Source of the DNA: Acetatifactor sp.
Lineage (GTDB): Bacteria > Bacillota > Clostridia > Lachnospirales > Lachnospiraceae
Direction of reading: 5' to 3'
Length of the DNA: 41,951 nt
Assembly: GCA_024695935.1 (NCBI GenBank)
Contig: JAILHH010000029.1
Location: forward strand, 1 to 41,951
Made by a program: the position numbers and the translations under genes. The notes under the pieces are model-generated. The model ran no database searches and was not told where the DNA came from. It saw nothing but the letters and a program-made list of their open reading frames with translations. Within the stretch, counting starts at the first letter, position 1; the number at the start of each line of letters is the position of its first letter. Positions 32,398 through 41,491 of the stretch are shown piece by piece.

Positions 32398-33885
32398 TCA
32401 ATCAATTTTGCCGCCTTTTTTACGTATTAAGCTGATCACTATTATGCATATAACGATCACTGCGGCAACAGCGATCACTACCCATACCTTTGAGGATGAT
32501 TTTACTTCTGCCGTTGCAACAGGTGTCATATTCATTGCCTGCTGAGCTGTATTTGTAACTTCCTCGATATTAAGCTTCTCGTTTGATGCAAGAAGTGCGT
32601 AGGATGAAAACTTTCCTGTTTTAAAGGAAAGAATGCCGTCCTTAATGGTTGCTTCCAGGTAGTCGGCAACGCCGTCGTGAAGTCTTATGATGTAGGGATA
32701 CTTTCCATCAAAAAGCTTAAGCTGCTCGGCTGTAAGAGGAATGTTAAACTCGATCTCATCGTCAAGTTCCGTAAGGCTTCCAACCTTCTTTCCGCCTGAT
32801 GTTACCAGATCAACAGAAAGATCAAGATAGATTATGCTTCCTGAGGTAACGCCGCTTGCTTCAACGAACTCTTTCAATACCTTTGCATCGCTTCCAAGGT
32901 CTGTGGATGTAACCACGGATGCGTTAACTTCCACGAGAATCTTTTCTCCGGCTTCGATTGCTTCCTTTAATGCTCCGGAATACTCTTCCTTAACACCTGC
33001 AGGAAGTTCGTAATCATCCTTTTCAACGAGTTTTGCAAGAGCTTCTATCTTTTCTTCGGCTTCTGCTTCCAAAGCTTCTTCAGAACTTTCATCCACCTCT
33101 ACCATTGCATCTGTGAGATCCACTTCTTCGATGTCTTCTTCGGAAACTGCTGCCTCTTCATCAGCCGCATCCTTCGATAAATCAACATCCTGTCCAGATG
33201 CTTCATCCGCAGATTCGTCATCTGCTGTCACATCTGATGAATCATCCTCGCCCGCCTTTGTGGGTTCAACCTTTGTCACAGTAGTATTTGCTGTACTCTT
33301 AGCCACATTTGCACCATCAGTTGCAGCATTTGTCGCTGTATCAGTACTGCTCTCAGTTACGGTAGTCGCAGTCTGGGACGATGTACCGGACTGTGAAGGC
33401 GTAGTCTGTGTTCCGGAAGACGATGATCCTCCTGATGTGGAACCTCCCGAACCTGCACTGCCTGATCCGGATTCTCCTGTCTCTGAACCCGAATCATCGC
33501 CCTCGGATCCTGAACCTGATGAACTCTGTCCGACAGTAAACTCTGTGGTAGTCCATGCACCACCGTCATAATCTGCAACCTTTAACTGATATGTTTTTCC
33601 ATCCACGAGCCTCAGATCTGTGATCGTGCCGGAAAAACTGTTATTATCGTCAACGCTTAACGAATATACAAGTACGATACTGCTTCCATCCAGGATCTCA
33701 AGAGTAACGGCCTGAGCGCCTGCACCGGTGGTTCCTGATACACTCACCGAAGTCGTAGTTCCTGTAACGCTAACTCCTGTAACCGCTGCGTTTGCCGCAT
33801 AGGAAGGTATATATACGGATAAAGTCAGTACCAATGCAGCTGCGAAGGCTGTAATCTTTTTCATGCCTCTGATATATTTGTTCAT
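32398..33885 (-). CDS. Membrane-anchored surface protein with Ser/Gly/Thr-rich and acidic linkers
   Basis: This 495-residue protein has an N-terminal signal peptide (MKKITAFAAALVLTLS, cleaved near YAANA), then a small beta domain (about 30-118). A Ser/Gly/Thr-rich stretch with very low complexity (119-200) and an acidic Glu/Asp/Ala stretch (205-285) follow. A second folded domain lies at about 290-440 and ends in LSFKTGKFSSYALL, a motif common at the end of surface domains in Clostridia. The C-terminus is a membrane helix (VWVVIAVAAVIVICIIVISL) with a basic tail, so it stays anchored in the cell membrane without sortase. No enzyme motif is visible. It starts 13 bases after the 1316-residue gene with GGGGGTGA, so the two are one operon and may form a surface complex. 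Confidence 0.8.
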   Translation of the reverse strand: MNKYIRGMKKITAFAAALVLTLSVYIPSYAANAAVTGVSVTGTTTSVSVSGTTGAGAQAVTLEILDGSSIVLVYSLSVDDNNSFSGTITDLRLVDGKTYQLKVADYDGGAWTTTEFTVGQSSSGSGSEGDDSGSETGESGSGSAGSGGSTSGGSSSSGTQTTPSQSGTSSQTATTVTESSTDTATNAATDGANVAKSTANTTVTKVEPTKAGEDDSSDVTADDESADEASGQDVDLSKDAADEEAAVSEEDIEEVDLTDAMVEVDESSEEALEAEAEEKIEALAKLVEKDDYELPAGVKEEYSGALKEAIEAGEKILVEVNASVVTSTDLGSDAKVLKEFVEASGVTSGSIIYLDLSVDLVTSGGKKVGSLTELDDEIEFNIPLTAEQLKLFDGKYPYIIRLHDGVADYLEATIKDGILSFKTGKFSSYALLASNEKLNIEEVTNTAQQAMNMTPVATAEVKSSSKVWVVIAVAAVIVICIIVISLIRKKGGKID

Positions 33886-33898
33886 CTGACTTCACCCC

Positions 33899-36800
33899 CT
33901 AGTATGTAATAACTCTGTCTGTATAAGTTACACCCTTTGAAGAACCTACAAAGGAACCGCCAAAAGTATCTCCCGTCATGGCGCCGCTGTTTGTAACATT
34001 GAAACTGTAGCTTACAACTCCGCTTTCCATGGGAACCATGTATTGGGATTTTTTAAGTCCCTTTCCGGCCGGTATTACCTTGGTGTTTACAGGAACCTCA
34101 TCTCCGTTTAATGCATACTCTATGTCAGCAGCTTCGCATTGAACCACCGCCGTAGAACCATCGGAATAATACTTGGTGCAATATACATCGTAGTCCGAAT
34201 ATGACTTGTTTTCGTCATAGTACAGTTCTGCAATCACGTGATTGTCTGTACTTCCAGGTCCCATATCATCCATGACATTCATGGATTTTCTGATGATCTT
34301 TACGTAATACTTACGTCCGCTTTCTCCTTCAAGCTCCAAAAGAACCTGGCTGTAGAAATTGGATCTCAATACTACACTGATCTGTCCGTTTGAATTCGTC
34401 ACGCTTATAGCCTTTTGAGGAATTCCCACAGCTCTTACTGCGCTGATCGTATCAACGGATCTTGTGTCTGTAGAGAAGATCAATGAAGGCTCCAAAATCG
34501 ACGTCTCATACATTGCAGGGTTGGAAGCTGTTGTATCAGTGATATCAAGCACATTGCTGAAGAAAGTGGGATCCCAAAAATCAGGGAAATATGTATACTC
34601 ACTTTCGTCGGCCTTAAATGCAATTCCTACAAACTTAGTTGCATCATAAATCGTTGCTCTGAAGTTTCTGTCACCGTTTGTACATACAGTGGCATTACCG
34701 TTTCTGGCAAATGTGGGATCTGCGATGAAAGCTCTCTTATCATTCTCAGACAGGCTGTTTGTGTATGAACACAATACGCTCCAGGTAGTGATATTCAAAG
34801 CCTCTATCTCGGCACCTCGGCCTTCCCATACCCACATGTAATCATTATTGCCGATCACATATTGCTCATTAGTGGTATCATCCTTTATCGTGGAAAGAAG
34901 AATATAATTGATATCATATGCTTCGCCACCTGATGTAATTCTTCTGCCGCTGATATCATTGATCGTATGCATGCAGAGCGCTCCTCCTGCTCCCTTCCAT
35001 GCAAAGATCATCTTTCCGTTAAAAGCTATATTGTCATGACCGTCAAAAGCAATCCTGATTTGGAAAGTCTTTGTCGAATCATAAGTATATGACCAGCCTG
35101 TATCACCTGCAAGAGCTAACAGATCTGACTCTACAAGTCCCTGACTTACATTATTTATCTTTACTTCGTTGCCACCTTCGTGAGTATCAAAGTACTGTCC
35201 GGAATTAGGCGTTGCCTTAAAGTAAATACTTGTACCATTTGTAGCTCCTGCTGCGGAAAGCTGTGCTGCAGTCACGGTGATCGTATCACTGCTGACAGTT
35301 GTCCAGCTACCGGTTCCTATCTTATACTGAACTGCTCCGTAACGTAAATTACTTATTACAATACCGAGATCACCGGCATTAAGGTCAAGATCTACAGGTG
35401 GCTGAGGCTCATTTTGCTGGGGTTCCTGTCCGCCTCCACTGCTCTTTGCCTGTACCATAATGGTCAAATTGCCTTCCGGGAGGTTGAGGCCATTTAGGCT
35501 AAATGAATTGTTCGATACAGCCAATTCCGAATTATAGTTGTTCTCACCCACTATTTTAAGGTCCATGGTCTCACTGTTAAATCCGGAAATCGTCAGGACA
35601 TCTTCTCTTGAAAGTTGTGTATATCCGCTTTCATCGATCGTCCTTCCCTCTGGAACTGTGATAACAACTGCTGTACTGTTTATGAAACTGCTTGCAGTAG
35701 TTCCATTATTACCTATAGCTCCGTTTATTTTTATACGGATAGTCTGATCTTGTCCCGGGCCTTCACCGGATCCCTGAGAATTATTATCTCTTAAAGTAAC
35801 TTCAATTCTAAAGTCGCATTCGCCGGGAAGATTGGTGTCCTCTGGAAGAGCCGTTATTCCGGTTCTGTACTCAGATTCCTCATAAGCAACTCCAAGATCA
35901 GTCCAAAAACCTGGATTATCACCTTCTCTTATCTCTGTAACTCTTACTGCCATTGTGTCGGGATTATAATTATCCGACAATACAAATCCGGTGGTATCAC
36001 TTATGGTTGATGAACCGTCGTTTGCGATTGTAACAGTTTCTCCTTCTCCTGCATTTACAGTTAATACAACATTCGCTTCTCCGACGGTATATGTAACAGT
36101 ATTTTCTGCTACGGCACCAGTGAATACTACATTATATGTTCTGTTTTCATGAGGTCCTTCGCCCGGATCTCCGCCTCCCTGAGCAAATGCGCAAATCTCC
36201 AGTTCATTTCTGTCCCCAAACATTGCACTTGTTATTTGAACTGGGTTTTCATTTGAATACCCTTCAGTTTGCCTCTCGATTTCTAATGGCCCTTTTTCTA
36301 CACCATTTTCCGCTGTCATTTGCACATACAGAGTTCCAATCACATTATCTGGGAAAATGTACTTTCTCCATCCAGAGCCTCCAACCTCGCTCGGATGTTC
36401 CCATATAGGATTCGGTGTATTCGCAAACGGATCACCATTCGAATCTACAAACACGATATCCACACCGTCATCTGCAGATACTCTAAACATAATCTCATCT
36501 TCGCCTGGTCTCACTCTGTCAAAAGCTGACCATTCAACACTAACTTCAAATGAATCTCCCTGTGCCAAATCAGCTACAGTGAATGCATTATTGCTTATCA
36601 CAAGCTGAGTTGCTCGTCCTTCGTCGGTTCTATTATAATCTGCTTCATCACTGCTGTACCAAATTTCACCGCCGTTTTCCCGGAACAAATGCACTTCGAC
36701 TATAGGCGTATCACCTACTCTTTGAGACGGAGGCTCAAGCGTAAATGTCACAGACGTATTCTCTCCGAAAGGAATCTCATTACCCTCATTTACCACATTC

Positions 36801-37849
36801 CCGCCTACTTTGACAAATGCATGCTGTGTGTCCTGAGTTGAACCTTCATCACGATAGGTTTGAGTATCATAATAAACTTTATAATTTCCGGGAGCTACAG
36901 GGGGTGCTACCGGGGGATCTCCCCAGGGCACATAAACCCATCCGAAAATATCTTCATTATTTTCTCTTCCTATACATTGCCACTCAAACCTCGGGCTATC
37001 ATCAGGTATCTGATTAATGTTCTCAGGAGTAATTGCCACCAATTGATCTTCGTTATACGCATATAGCTCATAACCACCTTGGATAGCTCTACCCTCAATC
37101 TGAATCTGAGCGAGGATAATCTCATCGCCTTCTCCTTGAACATTCTCACCCACAATGCTTGCACCGTTTCCAACCGTCACCCCTGCTAAAAACTTAACGT
37201 AACTGCCCCTGACTATAACCGTGTTTCCTTCTGCGATAGAATAATGACCGTTAATCTCATAGTAATCTGTATCAAATGTATATTCGTCCACATTCTGAAT
37301 TGTTGTTACGTTAGGACTTAATGCATTGATAAGATCTTCATGCTGCATGAGATACTCCGTCATGGATTGACTTTCGGATTCAGCTGCTCTCTGCTGCAAA
37401 TCATCGATTGTAACATTTGCCACCTCAGGATCTGAAGGAGGGGTGTAACTTACATTAAAACTCTCTGCACCTGAGTCAGTAACTTCACTACTTCCATCCA
37501 TAAGTATCCTTGAAGCATCCTCAGGAGAAAGATCGCCTGTCGCCTGTGTTCCGTTTAATAATGTGTAGACCTTATTTGGATCAGATAAATCATCTTCTCC
37601 ATCAAACGTAACTCGTGCATTATCAAAGAAATTTGACTCAATAGTAACATTTTGTGATTCTTCTCCGTCTTGGACTTGCATCGTCACATTCTCCTGCACC
37701 CAAGGCCCGGAATCTCCTGCACTGACAGTATTACCCTCCGAATCTGTCACCGTGATCGCATAGGCTCTTAATCCTGCTGGGTCTAATACCAGGGCCACGC
37801 AAAGAACAAATGCCAGCATCCTGCGAAGTCTTCTTGCCACATTGTCCAT
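33899..37849 (-). CDS. Large secreted modular protein (1316 residues), function unknown
   Basis: A signal peptide (about 1-31, RRMLAFVLCVALVLDPAG, cleaved near RAYA) precedes a long string of beta-rich modules. Linkers such as GGGDPGEGPHENRTYNV, GSGEGPGQDQTIRIK and SGGGQEPQQNEPQPP mark starts of similar modules near residues 560, 695 and 810. The last 400 residues are different, with WAWKG-like, Trp/Tyr-rich segments. Trp, Tyr, Asn and Thr are abundant, as in adhesins or carbohydrate-binding proteins, but I see no catalytic motif. There is no LPXTG signal, membrane helix or SLH domain at the C-terminus, so retention may need the 495-residue partner encoded next. The ATG follows AGGAGG. A divergent HTH regulator lies upstream. 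Confidence 0.8.
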   Translation of the reverse strand: MDNVARRLRRMLAFVLCVALVLDPAGLRAYAITVTDSEGNTVSAGDSGPWVQENVTMQVQDGEESQNVTIESNFFDNARVTFDGEDDLSDPNKVYTLLNGTQATGDLSPEDASRILMDGSSEVTDSGAESFNVSYTPPSDPEVANVTIDDLQQRAAESESQSMTEYLMQHEDLINALSPNVTTIQNVDEYTFDTDYYEINGHYSIAEGNTVIVRGSYVKFLAGVTVGNGASIVGENVQGEGDEIILAQIQIEGRAIQGGYELYAYNEDQLVAITPENINQIPDDSPRFEWQCIGRENNEDIFGWVYVPWGDPPVAPPVAPGNYKVYYDTQTYRDEGSTQDTQHAFVKVGGNVVNEGNEIPFGENTSVTFTLEPPSQRVGDTPIVEVHLFRENGGEIWYSSDEADYNRTDEGRATQLVISNNAFTVADLAQGDSFEVSVEWSAFDRVRPGEDEIMFRVSADDGVDIVFVDSNGDPFANTPNPIWEHPSEVGGSGWRKYIFPDNVIGTLYVQMTAENGVEKGPLEIERQTEGYSNENPVQITSAMFGDRNELEICAFAQGGGDPGEGPHENRTYNVVFTGAVAENTVTYTVGEANVVLTVNAGEGETVTIANDGSSTISDTTGFVLSDNYNPDTMAVRVTEIREGDNPGFWTDLGVAYEESEYRTGITALPEDTNLPGECDFRIEVTLRDNNSQGSGEGPGQDQTIRIKINGAIGNNGTTASSFINSTAVVITVPEGRTIDESGYTQLSREDVLTISGFNSETMDLKIVGENNYNSELAVSNNSFSLNGLNLPEGNLTIMVQAKSSGGGQEPQQNEPQPPVDLDLNAGDLGIVISNLRYGAVQYKIGTGSWTTVSSDTITVTAAQLSAAGATNGTSIYFKATPNSGQYFDTHEGGNEVKINNVSQGLVESDLLALAGDTGWSYTYDSTKTFQIRIAFDGHDNIAFNGKMIFAWKGAGGALCMHTINDISGRRITSGGEAYDINYILLSTIKDDTTNEQYVIGNNDYMWVWEGRGAEIEALNITTWSVLCSYTNSLSENDKRAFIADPTFARNGNATVCTNGDRNFRATIYDATKFVGIAFKADESEYTYFPDFWDPTFFSNVLDITDTTASNPAMYETSILEPSLIFSTDTRSVDTISAVRAVGIPQKAISVTNSNGQISVVLRSNFYSQVLLELEGESGRKYYVKIIRKSMNVMDDMGPGSTDNHVIAELYYDENKSYSDYDVYCTKYYSDGSTAVVQCEAADIEYALNGDEVPVNTKVIPAGKGLKKSQYMVPMESGVVSYSFNVTNSGAMTGDTFGGSFVGSSKGVTYTDRVITY

Positions 37850-37877
37850 TTTTATTCCTCCTAAGTAACATATTTTT

Positions 37878-37896
37878 GGACTATTCTATATAGTCC
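37878..37896. repeat. Palindrome in the leader of the secreted-protein operon
   Basis: GGACTAT and ATAGTCC with a five-base centre, about 30 bases before the start of the 1316-residue gene. It could be an operator or a leader hairpin. Confidence 0.45.
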
Positions 37897-37976
37897 TCAG
37901 TTTTCTCTCGAATTTACTGTTATTTTATTTGCATTTGCATTAATTGTGGAAATATTATATTATCAATTCAGAGGAT

Positions 37977-38019
37977 TTACCACATAATTACCACTTTTAG
38001 CAATTGTTTTAAGTGGTAA
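37977..38019. promoter_or_regulatory. Operator-like cluster of TTACCAC sites in the divergent region
   Basis: TTACCAC occurs at 37977 and 37988 as a direct repeat with 11-base spacing (one helical turn), and its complement GTGGTAA occurs at 38013-38019. The second and third copies extend to TTACCACTT / AAGTGGTAA, a nine-base inverted repeat. The last site lies between the candidate -35 and -10 of the regulator gene, which suggests self-control by that regulator and shared control of the surface operon (inference). Confidence 0.5.
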
Positions 38020-38032
38020 AAGCACCTTATTT
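38004..38032 (+). promoter_or_regulatory. Candidate promoter of the double-HTH regulator
   Basis: TTGTTT and TTATTT are separated by 17 bases on the plus strand, about 50 bases before the start at 38083. The match to consensus is moderate. Confidence 0.4.
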
Positions 38033-38082
38033 TCCGTATTTGTGATAATTTTAAAGTAAGAATTTTTTGGGGAGAGAATTTT

Positions 38083-39840
38083 ATGACATTTCAAGAAAAA
38101 CTCAATGAATATTTAGATTTATTGGGATGTTCAACCGGAAACTTGGCTGAGGCATCCGGTCTTTCAGCTGCTGTTATCAGCCGTTACAAAAACGGCAACA
38201 GAAAACCCGCACCTGACAGCGAGCAGTTGCAAAAAATTGCAGACGGTCTTTCGTCTATTGCTCTTCAAAAAAATATAAAGAGTTTAAATAAATCTTTGAT
38301 CATTAATGAGCTTTCAGCCTCTTTACAGGAAGAAAAAGCCGACTTTACAGTTTTTTCGCACAATTTCGATCAGCTTGTGAAAGAAATGGGCTTTAGCATG
38401 AAATCCATCTCCGTGGCCACAAGCTTCGAAGTATCTCACCTCTACAGGATCCGTTCCGGCTTAAGAAGACCCACAGACCTTGAAAAATTTACGAATGACC
38501 TGGCGCATTTCATGGTAAACAGCACCATCGAAAACAATTCAATTGAAAAGATTGCCGGAATCCTGGGCGAATCCCCGAAAGACATAGAGAACCCGTCAGA
38601 TTTCTACACCGCCCTCGTCAGCTGGCTTTTTACCAAGCACAGCTCAGAGGAAAATACGGTTGCCATAGAAAACTTTTTAAAAAAACTTGATGATTTTGAT
38701 CTCAACGAATATATCAGAACCATTCATTTTGATGAGATGAAGGTACCCACGGCGCCCTTTACCATCCAGAGGCCAAAGCACCTGTACGGCCTCGAAGGTT
38801 ACAAGCGAGGCGAACTTGACTTTTTTAAGACTACCGTCCTCTCCCGATCCAACAAGCCGATCTTTATGTGCTCCGATATGCCAATGGAAGACATGGCAGA
38901 GGACAAGGAATTTGGTAAAAAATGGATGTTTGCCCTGGCCATGAGTCTGAAAAAAGGTCTTCACATGGACGTTATCCACGATACCAACCGCCCCTTTAAC
39001 GAGATGGTGCTGGGACTTTTAAGCTGGCTTCCTCTGTATATGACAGGTCAGGTTTCACCATATTGTTTTGAGGATTACACAGCGGACATTTATCACCATG
39101 CCACATATGTATCCGGCGCCTGTGCCTATTCCGCAGAATGCATAAACGGTTCTCACAACGAAGGCAGATGCTATGTTTCCGCCGCAAAAGAAGATATCGC
39201 TTACAACAGAAAAAGGGCCAACGAACTCCTCGCAAAAGCCTCCCCGGTCATGCAGATCATCAATAAGGTCAATACAACTGACCCTGCAAATGTGATGTTT
39301 AACCTGTATTCATCCTCAGACAATATTTCGACCTACAGTTGCGTACCAAGCCTCTTTACATTAGACCACAATTTCCTCGCAGATATATTGGACAAAAACA
39401 AAGCAGATGAGACAACAAAGAATAATATTTTGTCCATTTTCGATACATTCTGCGATAATTTCCACAAAATGATCAAGACAGCAACCATTACGGAAAACAT
39501 ATATATCCTCAGCGAAGAAGAATTTGCCAATGCTCCAATCTATCTCCCACTTTCAAATCTGTTTGCCGATGTGGAGATCAGATACAGCTACGAGGATTAT
39601 TGCAGGCATATTGAACTTGCCGGTGAGTTCCAGGCTTCCAACCCGAATTATTCCATTGTAAAGAACAACTCATATCCTTTCAAGAATATGTATTTGCACT
39701 ATCTGAATAATAACAGCTTTGTTTTATCAAAAAATCAGGCACCTTACACGCACTTCTACACGGAGAACAGCAGGCTTGTAAGTACTATGCTGGAGTATTT
39801 GAATGACTGCACAAAGTTTATTCCAAAGCAGTTTGATTAA
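38083..39840 (+). CDS. Regulator with two XRE-like helix-turn-helix domains and a long unknown C-terminal domain
   Basis: This 585-residue protein begins with an HTH of the XRE/Cro type (TGNLAEASGLSAAVISRYKNG, about 16-37). A second similar unit follows near 100-135 (SMKSISVATSFEVSHLYRIRSG). The remaining about 400 residues contain no motif that I can name; a segment around 230-330 (MFALAMSLKKGLHMDVIHDTN) has the alternation of a Rossmann-like or phospholipase D-like fold without HKD motifs. No membrane helix is evident. It may sense a ligand or partner through this domain. The ATG at 38083 follows GGGGAGA. It is divergent from the secreted-protein operon and closes with its own terminator at 39867-39895. 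Confidence 0.78.
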   Translation: MTFQEKLNEYLDLLGCSTGNLAEASGLSAAVISRYKNGNRKPAPDSEQLQKIADGLSSIALQKNIKSLNKSLIINELSASLQEEKADFTVFSHNFDQLVKEMGFSMKSISVATSFEVSHLYRIRSGLRRPTDLEKFTNDLAHFMVNSTIENNSIEKIAGILGESPKDIENPSDFYTALVSWLFTKHSSEENTVAIENFLKKLDDFDLNEYIRTIHFDEMKVPTAPFTIQRPKHLYGLEGYKRGELDFFKTTVLSRSNKPIFMCSDMPMEDMAEDKEFGKKWMFALAMSLKKGLHMDVIHDTNRPFNEMVLGLLSWLPLYMTGQVSPYCFEDYTADIYHHATYVSGACAYSAECINGSHNEGRCYVSAAKEDIAYNRKRANELLAKASPVMQIINKVNTTDPANVMFNLYSSSDNISTYSCVPSLFTLDHNFLADILDKNKADETTKNNILSIFDTFCDNFHKMIKTATITENIYILSEEEFANAPIYLPLSNLFADVEIRYSYEDYCRHIELAGEFQASNPNYSIVKNNSYPFKNMYLHYLNNNSFVLSKNQAPYTHFYTENSRLVSTMLEYLNDCTKFIPKQFD

Positions 39841-39866
39841 AAAATCTGTTATCTTTAAGTATCAAG

Positions 39867-39895
39867 AGGCCTTCCCGACGGAAGGCCTTTCTTAA
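39867..39895 (+). terminator. Terminator of the double-HTH regulator gene
   Basis: AGGCCTTCC and GGAAGGCCT with a CGAC loop, followed by TTCTT. It starts 26 bases after the stop codon. Confidence 0.85.
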
Positions 39896-40179
39896 TTTGT
39901 AATCTTTAAGTACAAGGATAATATCGTCCTATGCTTTCTATAAACGGTAAAACATTTATTGTAAAACTCAAACTCCTATGCTACCATTACCTCAAAGCAT
40001 AGATGTTTCTTTTGCCACTTTGGCATTCAAGGGCTTTGCCCAATCTTTTTTCTATAACCATTCAGAGAACCCATGCTTTTAAATCCACTAAATATTTACA
40101 AAAGCAGGGGATTGATGATTGCTTTAGAAAAACTGTTTTCGCACTCTCCTGCCAAAGGAGGAATTTATGAAAACAGATG
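39896..40179. other. Stretch without a recognisable gene
   Basis: No convincing coding frame. An 11-base direct repeat ATCTTTAAGTA (39851 and 39902) brackets the upstream terminator, and CTATGCTTT at 39931 is complementary to AAAGCATAG near 39994. A strong AAAGGAGGAATTT ribosome binding site precedes ATG at 40167, but that frame ends after 37 codons. It is probably the displaced start of the broken gene that follows. Confidence 0.5.
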
Positions 40180-40735
40180 ATTGGAAGTATTCCAAAAAGG
40201 CATTTCAAAGAGTGATATATTTCACGGCGGTCTTACGCTGTACCATGTTGACAGCGTTATCAGAGAAACCGGTACCATAATAGATGATGGCCTGTACCGG
40301 GTCTTTGTAAATGCAACCATCAAGGACGATTCCGATGTTTAAAAGCTGATGGATATTTTCACCAAGAATGACACTTACGATTTCGAAAAGTTTCCTAAAA
40401 CTTCTACAAGAAAGAAGCACTTTAAGATTGATGAGGAGGGCAGGCAGGAAATGAGTGATATAGTAAGAGAGATTGCTGCACTTGAGCGTGCCGAAGGACG
40501 CGCTGAAGGGCGCTCAGAAGGACGCATTGAAGGCAAAATGCTTACCCTGATTGAATTGGTATACGCCAAAATAAACAAGGGGCAATCCGTCTCTGAAATT
40601 TCAGAAGATTTGCTTGCTGACCCCAGTCTGATTTCACTCATATGTGAGCAAGTCACTGCGAGCAATGCATCCGGAGCTAAACTTTCCCCCGAAGAAATCT
40701 ACCAAAAAATCAAAGAAAAAGAATCGATAGAGTGA
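40180..40735 (+). pseudogene. Remnant of an Rpn-family (PD-(D/E)XK) nuclease gene
   Basis: One frame reads GISKSDIFHGG...IIDDGLYRVFVNATIKDDSDV, then an in-frame TAA at 40340-40342, then KLMDIFTKNDTYDF...IDEEGRQEMSDIVREI. This parallels the C-terminal half of Rpn (recombination-promoting nuclease / transposase-like) proteins common in Lachnospiraceae, which have yVNg-x-ddt-x-lGkLMhDF followed by a Lys-rich helix and EGR/EGK repeats. Here the repeats are visible as AEGRAEGRSEGRIEGK. The N-terminal nuclease domain with its catalytic residues is missing and the frame is interrupted, so the gene is dead. The part after 40349 could still be translated as a 128-residue fragment. Confidence 0.65.
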
Positions 40736-40745
40736 TCCTGAAATA

Positions 40746-40777
40746 ATTAAGGCTCGGCATAACAGCCGAGCCTTAAT
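40746..40777. terminator. Hairpin terminator after the Rpn remnant
   Basis: ATTAAGGCTCGGC and GCCGAGCCTTAAT form a perfect 13-base stem with a six-base loop, ten bases after the stop. The T-run is short, so termination may be modest. Confidence 0.65.
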
Positions 40778-40849
40778 ACTGATATTCAGTCTCTCTTATA
40801 AACTAATACAATTACAAGTATCAGAAAAGACCCTCTCAATTAACTATGA

Positions 40850-41029
40850 CTAACTAGTTTCAAAGATTTGCTTCATATCCTTATGTTCTTCATATAACCA
40901 ATAAATACCAAACGCCAATACAACTCCATTTTCAAGTATAGATACTTTCGTATCGGTTTCAACTATCCACCGCCAAAAGAACACGAAAGCCCCGGCAGAT
41001 TGTGCAGGGGCTATATGACTTCCGAAAAA
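40850..41029 (-). pseudogene. Orphan C-terminal coding fragment
   Basis: A minus-strand frame of 59 codons opens just after a stop and has no ATG. It could start only at GTG 40984 (44 residues). It reads like genuine protein: WIVETDTKVSILENGVV then LAFGIYWLYEEHKDMKQIF. I cannot name the family. It lies just behind the immunity gene, a place where orphan immunity fragments often collect, so it may be such a leftover. The AGCCCC/GGGGCT hairpin at 40988-41012 lies inside the frame and could instead be the terminator of the immunity gene. Confidence 0.4.
40988..41012 (-). terminator. Possible terminator of the toxin-immunity transcript
   Basis: AGCCCC and GGGGCT with a 13-base loop; on the minus strand it is followed by the weakly T-rich TTCGTGTTCTTTT. 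It lies about 50 bases past the immunity gene. The stem is short and the T-tract is broken. Confidence 0.4.
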
Positions 41030-41060
41030 TCATATAATCATCAGAAAGTTTACAATTAAT

Positions 41061-41480
41061 CTAACTGTTTCTGATTTCGTCCACCCACTCCATGAACACT
41101 TCGTCGGAAACTTTCCCTGTTAATGGCGTACATACATCCTCGTATTTGTAGGAAGCGTCAAATTTGCCTGTTCTTACATCATAAATCATTTTTATTTCTC
41201 GTGGAACTGGCTTGTTGTACTCCTCACATATTTTATCAAGCTTTTCAAGATCTTCTGTTCCTGTCTTCAAAAACTGAAAAACAAGCGGCCTTTGTATACC
41301 AAGCTGGCTTATAGTCTTCACCTCACCATTCGTACGAACAAATGCCTTAAACATCTTAGATTTACGTTCGTTTGAACAATATGCATAAATAACATCTACA
41401 CTGTTTCCAGTAACCTCTAAACAAAGTGATATTAGAGATGATTGAAAATCCATAAATACGTCTTCAAACTCTTTTTGCAT
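41061..41480 (-). CDS. Immunity protein of the DUF600/YezG family
   Basis: This 139-residue cytoplasmic protein should bind and neutralise the nuclease toxin encoded just upstream. It matches the YezG (DUF600) pattern: FEDVFMDFQSSLISLCLEVT at the start, VIYAYCSNER, the RPLVFQFLKTGTEDLEKLDKIC region, EEYNKPVPREIKMIYDVRTG, FDASYKYEDV, and a C-terminal EWVDEIRN. YezG is the known antitoxin of YeeF-type LXG nuclease toxins in Bacillus. The start at 41480 is 11 bases after the toxin stop. This immediate downstream location on the same strand is the normal toxin-immunity order. Confidence 0.85.
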   Translation of the reverse strand: MQKEFEDVFMDFQSSLISLCLEVTGNSVDVIYAYCSNERKSKMFKAFVRTNGEVKTISQLGIQRPLVFQFLKTGTEDLEKLDKICEEYNKPVPREIKMIYDVRTGKFDASYKYEDVCTPLTGKVSDEVFMEWVDEIRNS

Positions 41481-41491
41481 GATAATATCCT

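Noticed and set aside
33113-33571. 152-codon plus-strand open frame rich in Ser, Asp and Pro
   Set aside because: Antisense shadow of the Ser/Gly and acidic linkers of the surface protein.
40205-40420. 71-codon minus-strand open frame
   Set aside because: Antisense to the Rpn remnant, which has family resemblance on the plus strand.
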